Under the pieces are notes generated by a model, which saw nothing but the letters and a program-made list of their open reading frames with translations, was not told the DNA's origin and did not search any database. Shown here one piece after another: positions 12,201-26,349 of a stretch of DNA of 64,000 nt (positions within the stretch are counted from its first letter, which is position 1; each line of letters opens with the position of its first letter). The stretch comes from Montifringilla adamsi (taxonomy: Eukaryota; Chordata; Aves; Passeriformes; Passeridae). The DNA lies in the NCBI GenBank assembly GCA_017590115.1, contig JAGGNK010010337.1, positions 2,927,679 to 2,991,678 on the forward strand, read 5' to 3'. Both the position numbers and the translations under genes were made by a program.

Positions 12201-15200
12201 TAAAAAAGACCTAGAAACAATTCATTTAGGCTAGATACCAGTATTGTAGAGACTAAGGTAGGTGAGATGAATTCCAATTTGCATAGTAATTGCAACTCTT
12301 TTCTAGTCTTACTGTTTACCTTTAGTCATTCCCTGCTTTGTGTCCAGAATGGGTATCTCAGGGCAGATCAACATCTGTGCAAAGGCTAAAGGAACAGTCA
12401 TCATTTAGGCCAGTAGCATCAGCCTACTCCTTCCCAATTAATTTAGTTGCACAATTCAAGGAACCAAATGAAATTATTTTTCAATGAAAATCTGTTAAAT
12501 CTGTTACTTTTTTCATAACTCTATTGCTTTATTGATTTTCTCTGTAAATACAAATGGAATTACATGTATATATGTGTAAAAACACATCATGGATTTCTGG
12601 AATATTAAAGATGCTAGACCTGGACTTTGTATTGACAGGGGCTTACAGGTGGCTACCAAGAGACTTAAACTGGGAGTTGTGAGTGGGAGAAGGAGGTGGG
12701 GGAGAACAATCTTCCATTCAAGAACAGTCTTCTTAAAAGTCGTGTCAAGGCTAAACAGGCTGGTTCATTGGTAAAATGTAATAAATATATATACTTGTAC
12801 TTCACAAGCTGCAATTCCACGGTTACTTTACATGGCTTAATGACTAGCATGTACTTTTTAAACTTTTTTTTAAAAAATATTTTATTTTCTTGCTCCACCC
12901 TCACTGCCAGCAGTAACACTACATGGCTCCATGCTCTGTCAGCTGAAGCAGCTGCTGTGGTTTTGGGGGACAAGGAGATGGCTCCTGTTGTGATTTGGGA
13001 AAGTACAACTACACAAAAAGTAGTGTTGGCTCCAGAGGGACCAGTGGCAGGGAATGGGTGCTGATGTGGAGATCAGCTCAGAGAAAAAGTGGAACTGCAG
13101 TCTGCGGGTGGGATCCGATGGCATCTCAAACCTACAGAGAATTCGGGTGCTCACAGCCTCCTCTATCAACCAAGGCTTTCCCTTCTTTCCCTTGCCTCAG
13201 CACTGACACCCACGCACGTGTGCAGGAGCCAGCCCAGGGAGGCTGCTCATCTGTAAGCTAACCCCACCAACGTGAAGAGAAAAAAAAAAAAGAACAATGA
13301 AACAAAAAAACTTTTCAGCCAGACCTGCTCCAAGGAGCAATTCACACAAGGATCAGACAAGAGGCAGTGCCAGCACAGCACAGAAGGTGGAAACACAGAG
13401 CCAGAGCCAATAGAGGAGAGGACAAGGCAGCCCAAACTTAGATCAACTCCAGCTGTGATGGACCCAGAGCTGGAGCCAGCCTGACCGCTTAGAAGCTTCC
13501 TAAAACCTCTGGACTCTTTCTCTAAAAACACTAAGATAGAATGAGTAAGTATACAGAGTTTAAATTACCACGATACCAGAGAAATAAAATCAGGATTCTT
13601 ACTTAAACACTGAATGGGTCAAGAAGCAAGAAAAAACTCTCATGGTCTTAAAGATATCGAGCAGAGTTTCTGTAGGGTGTAACAGGCCAGGAAAAATCCT
13701 TCCTGAGCTACACAGATCACACTTGTGAGTAAATTTCTACTTTCTAAGCCTTCATTGTGTAGATGAGATGATAAGGTAGAAGCCCTTTAAGAAGGATTGA
13801 AAATGACTGAAACCAACAAGAGTAGGAGCTGGCATTTGGAAAATTAATAGTGTGGAAGACAGCACGTTTTTTCTCTGTGGAAATATCTAAATTCTGCCAT
13901 CCCACACCCTTAAAATATGAATATTTTCTTACTTGAAGATATGTCAATTTTAAGAACAAACAGATTTATCTGAATAACATTTGTAAGGGCAACTACATAC
14001 ACATGATGAAGTGCTGGAAAACTGAATCTATAAGAAAGGAGAAAAATACTTAGGAGACAAGAAGTCCAGAACAAAAAATTTCTAATATTACACTCAGACT
14101 GTAAATAAAGCAAAAACTCTAATACGTTGACTACAGTAACAGCAGCAAGAAAAAAGTCTCTGTAAAATATCAATTTGGAAATTGCAGACAAAAGGTGCAG
14201 GGAAGCTACAAAGTATTGGTGTGTTAATTCCTAAAAGAGAATAGGCTATTTGGAAGCACATAAATAAACAGATATTAGTTAGTAGGTTTAGCTTTCCCAT
14301 TGAAGATTGCACTAGTTGAAAGGAAGATAAAATCTGTCACTGATTTTTGGGGAAAACACCTTAAAAATTTAGAAAAGTTTATATTGGCCACATGCTTCCC
14401 AAAAAGACCCAGAGTGATGAATTCTAGCAGACAACAAGGTGACACATGGGCTGTTCCCAGACATAAATTGATTAGCAGGCAGGCCTTTGAATGTAACTAG
14501 GATACATCAATTTACAGTTACTTTTGTGCTCCCACTTCCTGTCTTCTGCTGATAATTTAGGAAATTAGTATAAATTATTTGCAGACAAAAAAAGAGATAT
14601 CCAAAAGTAAAGTAGTGGAGTCAAGGTATGTTAAAGGTTAACACAAACACATTCTGGAGGACAGCAGCTGAGAGCAGTATGGAAAGAGTGTAAAGGATAT
14701 TTTGAGGGGAAAATTCTGCAAATCAGAAGAATTCAAAGAAGAGAAAAGCAGACAAAAGTAATACTCATGCAATCAACACATTTTCAGATTTGGAGAATTA
14801 TTGGATGACATATTTCTAGAAATCAAAGTTTCTCAGAAATAAAAGTTTCATGTGTGATGTCCTCTATGTACAGTTATTGAGAAGAAGGAAGGTAAGGAAC
14901 TTGATTTCAAAGTTTTGTTTACTGGCCTGCCCTGGCTGAGATAATAAAAGCAAAGTGTGGTTAATCCAATTTGGATGTGCACTGATTTGTTGTTGTTAGC
15001 AGCATTGCTCTGCTGTACTTTCTGTGTCCTTGAGCAAGAAGGAAGAAACCTGGGAAGGGAGAAATGTGTGGCATGGGGAAGAACAGGATGGCATCCCTGA
15101 GGCTGGGAAAATGTAACAGGGGCTTTTATGATACAGCTACAAAAACACCTGTAAATGCCATATCTTCCTGCCCAGCTTTGTTTATACACATTTGTTAGCA

Positions 15201-16231
15201 GTCCTCAAAACTGGGTTTTTGTTAGTCAAGCAGATCAAGTGAGTTGAACTCAAACTGCCGGTAGGAGCACAGCTCAAGGATTGTTGAATCCTTGAATCCC
15301 TCAGTGGATGGACTTAATTAGATCCAACATCTGATTCATTAGATTCAAGATATTTCCTTAGGGAATTTGTCAGAAATAAGACATTTTTAAATTGTTATCA
15401 AAACAAACAAAACCAAAAAACCCAGATCAAAATATAATGAAGCAGAAGTTTCTTCTTAACAGAAGACATACGAATAAGAATATAAGGACCACAGAATATC
15501 TTTGCCATGTGCATTAGTTTAACCTAGAACTACAGCTCTTGTCTAAGCCAGTCTCCACAGAGTGGAGAGCCCAGTTTTTGACCAACCTTCTCTTTAATCA
15601 GTATGTGTCGATATACAACTGTGTACCTTTAGAGCAGCCTGGAACTGCTGTCGTCAGAGCAGATGATGCAGGCAGCGTTTGGCAATTATCCCATGCTGTG
15701 TGCCACAGGGTTGTTCAATCCAGCATGCTTCCTCACAGTCCTGCCATCACAACAAATTATGATATAAACATAGGGAGCTTTACAATAATACAATTATGAA
15801 CTAACCACCTTACTTTACTAGAGCACGTAGAGTATTCCAAAGCAGTAACACATTTCTTACCTTAAAAGGTCATTACAAGTGGGCAGAAATCACTGGTCTC
15901 CTTTTGTAATGAGTTCAAGATATCAAACATTCTCTTTATTAAATGTTGGTCACTGGAAAAATTCATGGGTGATCAGTGATCCTTTAAAATCTGCTGGATT
16001 GTCACTCATCTCCCATAATACCTTAAGAAATATGTCCTTGCCTGATTAGATGTTTTGGTATCATAAAAAGGAAATAATAAAACCACTCCAAAACAGTGAA
16101 TTTCAGATCTGCAAATGCATATCAGCACAGCAAATATAAATTGCTTTATTTTATCAACTGCTTTATTTTGGTATTTAAAAATCTTTAAAGTAGTTAACCA
16201 ACACACCAGGATCCTAGAAACTAAGGCTGTC

Positions 16232-16247
16232 TTTTTTTTTTTTTTTT
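16232..16247. repeat. T16 homopolymer
   Basis: A run of sixteen T in AT-rich DNA. On the plus strand it is followed by AAACAG, which superficially mimics a splice acceptor, but no open exon with a coding signal follows. Confidence 0.9.
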
Positions 16248-19200
16248 AAACAGACTGAAGCCATCTCAACTCACCCAAAATCTTAGCACTCCTGTGAAAA
16301 GACAGATAAAAGGTTAAATCCTTAGAGAACAAAGAGAAATCCAAAGAAATTCCTCCATCCTAAATTGTCACCAGGATTACAAATCAACTAATTACTATGC
16401 AAGAATATGAACTGGGCTGCTTATAGGACAGTGTGCAAATTTACAACTGCTCTACACTGAAGGGTTTTTTTTATTCACACTGTCCTGGACTAGAACCTGT
16501 TTTCTTGCACAATGATTAAAGTACTTGCAAGTGTACATACACTCTGCATGTTTCTCAGGAATTAGATATGAATATTTGAAATTAAGAATTCTTAATTAAA
16601 TTATAAATAGTTGCATACTGTATTTTGGTGTCTTTCTTACAATTTTAAATATACAGTACTTACCTATTTACACATTGAAAAGTTGTACTTTAAAATGGAA
16701 ACAGTTATGGTTCCAATCTGCTACTCATAACATACAAAAATAACAGATATACATAATTCCAGTAGGCACTGTAATTTATTATTTTAACCTTTACCAAGAA
16801 AAACATTTTCAAGCAATTTTTTTTGACCAGAAGTTTATGAACTAAAGTTGGAAAGGTAGTTCTATAGGCCAAGTAAACAATTTCACTATCAATGACTTTC
16901 TCCCTTGCTTCCAAGTCTCTGTTGCACACAGAGACTTCATTAAAGCAGATTGGGGAAAAAAATTGTGCAACAATATTTGCCTTTCATGTTGCAGTTTTAA
17001 TTTACTTCAGTATGTTATCACACACTTCCAAATAAGTAACCTTAGATTTAGAATCCCTTATTTTTTTCACCACCACCAAGACTTTAAAAATAATTGTTAT
17101 TTTAATATGATAAATACTAATTCATTGATAAAAAAATAATTATATTGTTATCCAAAAACAATAAAGCCAGCATCAAAGATAAAACTAGCCATTGTCTGCA
17201 TGTTAATTTCATGCAAAACATTCTTATCTGTCTTCAATTGCTCAACTGCTCAACAGTCAGAATTTGTTTTTATCAGCCCAACCAAATAAATTCAGTCACT
17301 TTTAGCTGTGATACAAAATGACCAAAGAAAAGAAAACCCAACTCACAACTGCATTCCATTCTGCCAGGCACTACTCACAGACAGAAGATATACAGTAAAA
17401 AGCAGATTCTGTCCTGGAAAGTACAAAGTTTAACAGACAAGAGAAACAGAAGGCATGAGGAAAGAATGTAATGCCTAAATAAAGGTGTGGAATGTGGGGA
17501 AAAGAGAAGGTAAGAAAATGGCTATATGGTCACAGCCATTATACTACACACACATACGTTTGCATTTCTACAGATATATAAATTTATAGATATAGATATT
17601 GATATAGATATCTATTTATACACATGAAGACACGGGAAGACAAATACATACACATTGATGATTTTATTTCCTGAAGAAATCCAAACATTTTGAAAAAACA
17701 GAAAAACACCTTGCTTGACCATACTCTTTACCTGTTAATGGGCTGCTGATGAAGACTTAGCAAAATGCATGGTCATAAATTTTACTGTAGACTTTTTTCC
17801 CCAAGGAAAACCTTTGTCCAGCAGATTTCCAATCATAAAAACTAAATATTTTTGTTCCATCTGAATAATAGATGTATCTTTTTGTATAAGTGCCTTAATA
17901 TTTATAATCAGAAAACAAAAAAATTCACAGCTTTCTAACAGAAGTGTTAGAAAGTGTTCACTCGTATAAGTGAAGCTAATAGGAGCCAGCACAATAACAA
18001 AAAATTTGGTTTCTTCATGGTCTTTCTGTCTCATCTCTTCCTACACCAAACTATGCAGCGCTCTCTTTCATTGGCTGTTTCTCTAATCCTAATCCTCGCC
18101 TCCATGACAGAAGACATGAGTTTTGTGGCAGTCAAAGCAGAACTGCTCAGTAGTACAAGATGTATGCTCAGACAAGGTCAAAACACTCATGGAAATAGGG
18201 AAATCAAAGCCCACTCCAAGATCCAGCACCACCCTTCAACACAACTTCAAAGCCTCCCTGCTCGCCTAGGTGTTGCAATCTTTGAGCAACATCTCTGTCC
18301 CACTTCAAACACACCCAGCTATCACCATCACAGTCACCAAGCTGCTGCTGCTGAGGCCACAAAGTGGTAGTTTGGAATAAAGGCAGTACTCTTTAGCAGA
18401 GACACTAAAGATAAATGATGCATTCTGCTGAGCTCCACAGAGATGTGCTGGTGCCATGAAAACTCTGAAACAATCCTACACCTGCTTAAATTCAAAACAA
18501 TCTTCCAACAAAAAGGTAAGGTTTCATTTTAGGTGTAACCTATCCTTTTTTTCCTGCTGTATTTCTGCAAGCACACTTGCCCACCATTTTACTTTAGCTA
18601 TCACCAAATTATATGTTTTGTTGTTTTGTCCAGCAGAGATTTTGTCATTCTTATTGTTGCCCAAAAACACCAGCCAGAAAAATAAACAGCTCCAAATAAG
18701 TTCCCCTTACACAGCCTTGGACCTGCTAAAAACATACCTGCTAAAGTCTGACCACACATGAATTGTGTTCAAATTAGAACACAATTTCTGTTTTCTTAAA
18801 ACAGAAAGTTTTGATTTATCCTGACAAAAACATGAGGAAATACAGATTTAAAACATTATTTTAAAAAAAAAAGACACATCACTTAAACACAGAACTAAAT
18901 GTTGCGCTTCACAGTGGCAGTCAAGGAGAACACTCTGAATGCTCATTTACAACAGAAAGCATATATGAAATATATACATGAAATATAATTCATAGACTTG
19001 TCAAACAGAAGGAATATTATAACAGCAGATCCAGGGCTGTTCCTTTTTTACTTTCAGTACTCCACAGTTCTCCTGATTTGCATTAACAAGACTGCTGCCA
19101 CTGGTAAGGCTCTTTGCATTTGACATGAAAATTAACAGAAGACTAATTTTAGGAATATTATAAACATCCTTCTAGAAGTATATCACAGGTTTTTTTCAAT

Positions 19201-22200
19201 ATGCAAAACCTTTTTCTCCCGAATAGCAAGGAGAAAACAGACAATCATTATCTAAGTTCTTCTTTAAAAGTATAGCTCCCCCCATATTTCTCAATTTTAG
19301 GACAGCTGGCCATCAATAGGGAACAAAGGGCTGAAATTGTTAAAATAATTGACAAGACACTGTGAAGACTCCCAAAGGCTTTCTGGAATGGGTGTCTCCT
19401 AAATGAAATATTATAGCATTTCCCTGAGTTTATAATATATATGGTATAGATCAATGATTTGTCCATTGCAGTAATTTTCCTTCTCTTCTGTTTTCAAGTT
19501 CCTCTTTTCTTTTTGGTACACTTTTGTGTCTATTATCTTTCTTTTAACAGAGAAAATATGTTAAGGGCTGTCCAAGAAACACTTTATGATAAGAGATTAT
19601 CCAATAAACACTGTTTTAAATGTCCCAGAATAAGTTACACAGCTCACAAAGCACCCAAATAAATGATTATTGCATTGAAGCATTCAGCACCTTTAATACT
19701 GTCCACAGCAAACCAAATTTGTTTGAACAGTTGAAAATGCAGAGAGCAGCCTGTATTGGTCCATTTCAAACACAACTGCTTAAGCAGCACATCTTCACTG
19801 TGGTTTCCAGACTCACCAAGCAGAGATTCCTGGAAGACATCACTTTTATGGAAGAGCAGCATTGCCCATTATGAAATTTTTTTCAAATCTCAACACTTAG
19901 TGGAGCCATATTGTACCTTTAAAGCTAACTACATGCACCTTTTAAAAATATTAAAACACATCTTGTAAGAGCCCACTGAGTGCTGCCAATAAACCATTGC
20001 TGTGTCTACATGTGCTATACCTACAGACAAACAGATACAAAACAAGAGCTTCATTTACCCCAACCACAAAAACCATTTGTCTCATAATTGCAAGGAAAAC
20101 TCTGACCTCTCAACTCCCTATGCCTTAACCACTTGACCAACACAGACACCCATACAAACTCCTTACTAATTATTTCCTAAGAAATAAATGTAGCATAGTT
20201 GCAAAACTGTAGCATAGATAGACTGAAATAATTCTTTAGCTGCTTGTACTTTCAGATATAAACAGTACACAGCTCATAATCCACCTGCAGTTTTCAGAAG
20301 GTTTTGATGTCAATGCTGTTCAAACACATCCTCTAAAATGTTGAGTCTATAATCCCTCAATATGTGTCAGATAAAGGATTTCTTATTGATTTGAGGTCAG
20401 GATTTCAACATAATGAAACTCCTGCAAACTTAAGGCTTTTTATGTTGTTTCTTTTCCTTTGTCTGGCTACTCCCTTTCCACTTTTAAACATGCAATCTGT
20501 GATCCACGAGACTTAGGAAAAAATCCAAAACTGTTTTCCTTGTAATTCAGTACATCCAGATAAACCATGCTAGAAGGTTATTATTGATGCCTTGTTTGCT
20601 CACGCTATACTCACAATCTATTATATGTAATCCCTGGATATTCTGAAGAATCATTGCTAGAATTAAAGAACCTTTGTTTGAACTTAAAGTTATGATAAGT
20701 GAAAGGCATCTGCTAATAGAAGACAAGCTTGGGGAAAAACCTGCAGAAAACTGTATTTCCTTACTGCTACCAGTTTTGCAAACTAGCCACAAAAACAGCA
20801 TCCAGCCTCAACAAATTGGTTCAGGTGCCTAAGGTTAATATTCACAGTGTTTTCCTGGGACATATCTTGCCCTCCTTAACACATCCAGTGTTGCATCATT
20901 AACTCATTAAGTTTATTTAAAAACCCATCTCCCTATTTGCGTGATAGGCTGCAGCTAACAGTCTGTTTTGTAAACTGAGCAAGTTTATTCTTGGTCTGTG
21001 TTCATGCAATGCTGAAGATTTGTCTACATACAAAAGTTATGCTTAATTACACTGATTTAATTTAATCAGCTCAAGCCCTGTACTGTGATGAGATCATAAG
21101 GTTGCTTTCTACATGTGAAGTTCCTCATTGAGGAAGATGGACATGATCCTTCCACACTACTAAAGTTGCATCCACGTGCTGGCTACACCTGCATAATTAC
21201 TTAAATAAAACATAATGTGCACAAAGTATTTATACTGCTCTAGAACCTGTGTTTCAAACCTGAGACACATCTGAGAGTATATGGCCCTTAGGAATCTTGG
21301 TAAGAGATTTTACCAGGAATTAAAATACTCTCTTTTTTTGATGTGTATTATTTGAGAGCTGATGCAAAGTTTCACATGTAATAGTCAATTTCTGGTCTGA
21401 GTTCTGGCAGAACCAACACCTGAGTTAAGAAGGTGTTGCAGTTTTCACTGTGAACAATCCCTAATTTTGGATGCTTATAAACAGCATTTAGGATGTATTT
21501 CTATTTGTTGCCTAGTAGACTGAAAAACTGAAGCTGCAAAGTCACCTGAGCTGACAACCTAGTAAATATTTGAAATTTTAAAAAGTGCTGAAAATATTTC
21601 AGAATTTTTTCAACTTAGGATGAGATTCTTTTCAGTAGATTGCAAGATTAAATGCCTCTTTATTACATGGCAGCACTGAACTATCAAACAATGTGAAACA
21701 TCAATAATCTTAAATTTTATTAATGGAAATACCTAATAAGAATCTTACTCATTGATGAAATTGCTATTTTTATAATTGAGCAGGAATCTGTATTCTAGGG
21801 CACTAGGAACGGAGGAAAAAGAACATTAAAATATTACAAAGCCCTAGAATATGTAGCTTTAATAATAGAATTTCAACAGATAGGTTTTAATAAACAGATT
21901 GTTCTGTAAGCAGTGGAAATGTTCATAGTGTGGCTACCATGTGACTTGTGCTGCAAAGCAATCCTCTACTTCAATAGTATAAAAGTATTATTAACTCCAT
22001 GGATATGATGACAGAAATATTTTAAATGCTAGCAGACTGTAAAAGCAGTATGTTATACACTCTTGGATTACTGGAAACAAGGTTATGGAACACCCTATAT
22101 GAGTTTTCAGTGCTCAATAAATAACATCATTTGCATGTGGAAACTTTTAGGTATAACATTCTTTCCTCACACCATTCCTGTAGATTCATAGAGACAAAAA

Positions 22201-25200
22201 CACAACAAACAATAAGAGTTTTATATACATATACACATATATGCAAATCACACACTGCATGAAGAAGACTATGTGCTTTTACTCATGTATTATGTAAATA
22301 TTATAGATGCATACTCCCTTATGAATTGAATATATTATGAAATTCAGTGTAAGATAATGAAACTACAGATGGAGTGTTTAGACTTTTCACTTAAATTACT
22401 GTTATGGACTGTAAAGCAAAAATAGTCTGAAATGGCCAAACCTGTCTACAACAGACATAGCTTTTTTAGCTGGATAGATGAAAGATACATACGGCCCAAA
22501 AACTTTCATGTTATAAATCACTCCAGAAATAATGATGGATTTATAGTTCCCTCTCAACAGTGCAGACAAGCCCTACTCTGATCCAAACCCCTGGGATCAG
22601 GCAGGTGGCCTGACACACCCTCACTCCGGACCCTTTGGATCCACCCGAGCATCAGCACTGAAAGTTATTAGCAAGGCATAAAGCATTTGGAACTGCAGCG
22701 TATTTACTATTGTTCGTATCTGAAGTGTTGGTTTCAATATTTGGTGACTCCCTAAAGTTTTATTGAGGAACATTTGTTGGTTATTAAATCACTCCCCAGC
22801 CAGTTGCTCTAGAGAACAACACTAGACTCTCTTGAAGGCTTGGGTGGCCCAACAGTTTGTGGCTGCTCTCGGACTTCCCTTCCCAGATATATTTACCTTA
22901 CTCCTACCATTTCATATGGAATTATTTGTTGGTTTCAGTGCCATTCCTTCCTCTGAGGCTGCACTTTCTTCTCACTGAATTTTTATCTTTTAGATTCATT
23001 TCGTCTCTTCAAGGGGTAAAGAAACTGAGGAAATTATTCCAAATGTAATTTCCTACGCTTCCATCTCTTTGTGATTAGCAGGCACATTCTGAAAAGCACA
23101 ATGATGGATTCCTTTGTATCATGATTTCTCACAAATAAGCAACAAAAAATTTCTCAGCTAATAGGGGATTTCAGCTTAGATGGTCACAAATTAACCAGAG
23201 AAGGGTGTATGTTAGTTTAAACAAATTACTCACATTTTCCATTTTTGGTCTATAGCATAAGAAATTAGATAGTTAATTTTAAATGCAAAACTTTGTACAG
23301 CGTGCAAATCATGTCTGTATGTCAAACTGAAATAACAAACCTAATGAGGAATGTTAAAAAAGCAAGACCTATTAGTTTAAAGATACATGGAAGCAGCCAA
23401 AGATGACAAACATGCATAAAATTCAAAACATGATGGAAAAAGGAACAGGCACTGAACCACATAAATCAGTGTTTTGAATTCTATTTCTCTGTGGGTATAA
23501 TTGTACCTTAGTTTCTTATAATGATTTATTGAGGTAAATAGTCTGTATGGTTTAACAGCTACAGCTTCAAAGTGTCAGGCACAGACTCTCCTTTATTCAT
23601 GAGGCAGCTGAGTATTGGGATGTGAATCAGCTTCTGTATTCTGGGACTTGGCAAAGTTTGTTTTTAAGGTCCTTATAAAGGATTCATGTTGATGCAGCTA
23701 TTCAAATTTGAAAAACACTGTGCTGTAATGGATGAAATAGAAAAGCTTTACAGTAATTCTGGAGGAAAAAAGTAAAAACACTGAAATAAACCATTCAGAA
23801 TTACCTTCAGGAAAAGAAAGGAACATCCCAGAGTTAATTTTAATACATTATATCGTTAGGGGGAACACAGAAAAAAGCTAATTTCTTGATGAAGCACAAA
23901 AGTGTGATGGGATTCCAGAATTTACTTCTAAGTTAAAATAAAATAAAATACAAGAAAGAAATGGTAGAAGTTTAAGCTGTGACATTCTCATTTTGGGTTG
24001 ATTGCCAAACCACACGTTCTATTGCTCTCAGACCAGGATAAACCAACCATTAACTAATCAAAAGAATCATTATCCATGAAAGCTATGATGGCATTTTAAC
24101 AGTTCTTAATCTATTAATAAGAAAGAATAATTTGCAAAATAGATTCCCTCTTCTGTTTACATTCACAGAGCCATTCTTAGCAGAAATTATATGTAGGCTC
24201 CCATGGTGTAGAAACCCTATGAAAGCCATGAAAATTCACTAAGCTTCCTTACGTCCCGTGCCAAGATATTCAGCAGGAACTTTGGTCGTTGCCAAGAAAC
24301 ACGTGTGCCTCAGATACAGAAGCTCTGCGTGTACCGGTATTTCAACATTCCTGGAGAGAAATGTGACCCCTTGATGCATACACTGGTTTGCTGGCATGCT
24401 CACATTCCTCCCCATCTGTCAGAGTGGCATGCTGCCTTCTCACAAGGTGGGATGCCAGTTCAGGAGCACAGGTGCCAACCAAATATAGGTTCAGACTAAT
24501 ACTCTGCAAAATGTGGCAAATGACATTTCACCTGCAAGAGGACCATCCTACCTGTGGTCCATGCCAAATTAGGATTGCATGCTTCATTAGCAAAGGGGGT
24601 CATCAGCTGAAAATCACAGGCAGAACCAGAAATGCTGGCTTTCTGGATAACATCTCCTGCAGCACTGAGGTTTAAATTTACAATACACCAAATTTTCCTA
24701 ACATTGCAGCCATACAGCCCTTTGGAGCAAGACGCAGCACACCATGGACAGAGATCTGTTGAATTCATCCTCTCATACTCATTTCTGACAAATTTCAAGA
24801 TTCTTAAAAAAGGCACATGAATTAACAGTGGGGGAAAAGCATAAATAAAGATTTGTGTTTCCTCTAAGGGGGTTTCTAGCACCACAAAGAAAACCATCTT
24901 CATTATGATGGTCCAAAAAACCAAACTAAAACTAAAACTATTTTCAACCAAATTGCTCATATAATTCTAAAATTCTTAACGTCTATAAAATATTTTTATA
25001 AAGAAGCCATTAGTTTCTAGTTTGAGAATTTATGTACACGTGAAAGTCATGAACAGCCATTACACAAAAATCATTCAACATGAAATGACAACACTGGATA
25101 ACATTAAATGATATTTCAATATCCTCAGAATGAAGTACAGTTTGAACCCTTTCATTAATAAAAATATTCCTCACTATATTAGTCTAACAAGAAAAATTAA

Positions 25201-25604
25201 ATATTCTGTTGGTCAATAAACAGAATAGCCCAAAGCAGTGTTGGTTTTGCTTCCAAATTAGCACAGCCTACTCCATTTATAAATGTATAAAAGAAAAATG
25301 AAGCATTGCTAGTCTGAAAAAATCACCAGCCTTCAGGAAATGATTTGCTGTCCTTTCTTTGGTAATTTACTATGATTTCTGTAATTTATTTATCCCAGGA
25401 TGTACCTGATATATCATCAGCTTTAGGTGGTTTTGTTAAACTGGCTATCCAAAAATGAGTCATATTATGCATAATTCTGCATTATTTAGGCTATTCAGAA
25501 GGCACACCACTGCTATTCCCAAATGACAAACTCAGAGATATTAATTCTTACAAGCACAAAATTATAACTCAATACATTGAATTCTGCAATTACAATTCAA
25601 TACA

Positions 25605-26345
25605 CTAAGATGCAAAGTCCTGCCTCTGAGATGGAATAACCCCATGCAACAGTACAGGATGGGGGCCAATTGGCTAGAAAGCCTATTTGCAGGGAAAAAA
25701 ACTGGAGATCCCTGTGGACAAACTGAGCATGAGCCAGCAGTGTGCCCTGGCAGCAAAGGCAGCCAACAGCATCCCAGGCTGTTTTAAGAGAAGCACTGCC
25801 AGCAGGTTGAGGGACCTGGTAATTTCCCTCTTCCTGGCATTTGAGAGACTGCATCAGGAGCAATGGTCCAGCTCTGGTCTTCCCAGGACAAGACAGATAC
25901 TGAAACAGTGAAGCAAGACAATTGGGAGGCTGCAGTGTGATATACAAGATGGACAAGAAGCTGAGAGAGCTGGGCTTGCACAGCCTGGGGAAGAGCAGCT
26001 GAAGGTGAGAGCTTATTGCTGCCTGCAGCAGCCTAACAAGAGGCTGTAGGGAAGATGGAACAAGGCTCCTTGCAGAGGTGCACAGGGACATGACAAGAGG
26101 CAATGGACACAAGCTGAACTATTCCAATTCAATATAAGGAAAAAAATATTACCTTGAGGGTGGTCAAACACTGGGCTAGGTTGCCAAGAAACACTGTGGC
26201 ATCAGCATCCTTGGACACAGTCCATCTTGACTGGAGACGGCCCTGCGTAACCTGCTCTAATTGGACCTGCAGCGAGCAAGAGATAGGACTGGATGGCCCC
26301 CAGGTGGTGCTTTCCCATCTACATATTTCTGTGAAATATGTGCTA
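25605..26345 (+). mobile_element. CR1 LINE fragment, 3' end
   Basis: This is the avian CR1 non-LTR retrotransposon in plus orientation. Landmarks in order are a 'GAATAACCCCATGCAACAGTA' segment, 'GAGCATGAGCCAGCAGTGTG', 'GCCAGCAGGTTGAGGGA', 'GAGCTGGGCTTGCACAGCCTGG', 'ACAAGAGGCAATGGACACAA', 'AACCTGCTCTAATTGGACCTG' and the terminal 'GGACTGGATGGCCCCCAGG' box. These belong to the end of ORF2 and the 3' UTR. The copy is 5'-truncated, internally shortened and full of stops, so it is inactive. The long minus-strand open frame at 25597-26112 is its antisense. Confidence 0.92.
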
Positions 26346-26349
26346 GGAT

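Larger units (their letters stand above)
8815..25600. other. Long gene-free AT-rich stretch
   Basis: About 17 kb in which I find no spliceable coding exon, structural RNA or clear young transposon. Open frames are all short, and none translates to a recognised family. Small features are a tandem 18-base duplication (9169-9204), four CATC-type units near 12088, a T16 run (16232-16247) and a degenerate GATATA-rich patch (17570-17625). The position next to SOX6 makes distal enhancers plausible, but this is inference. Confidence 0.5.

Noticed and set aside
17954..18370. 138-codon plus-strand open frame with a hydrophobic stretch
   Set aside because: Looks signal-peptide-like in places, but no homology is recognised and no promoter or poly(A) context is evident.
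24496..24960. 154-codon minus-strand open frame
   Set aside because: No recognisable family, no supporting exon signals; consistent with chance.
25597..26112. 171-codon minus-strand open frame
   Set aside because: It is the antisense of the CR1 element, which itself runs on the plus strand.
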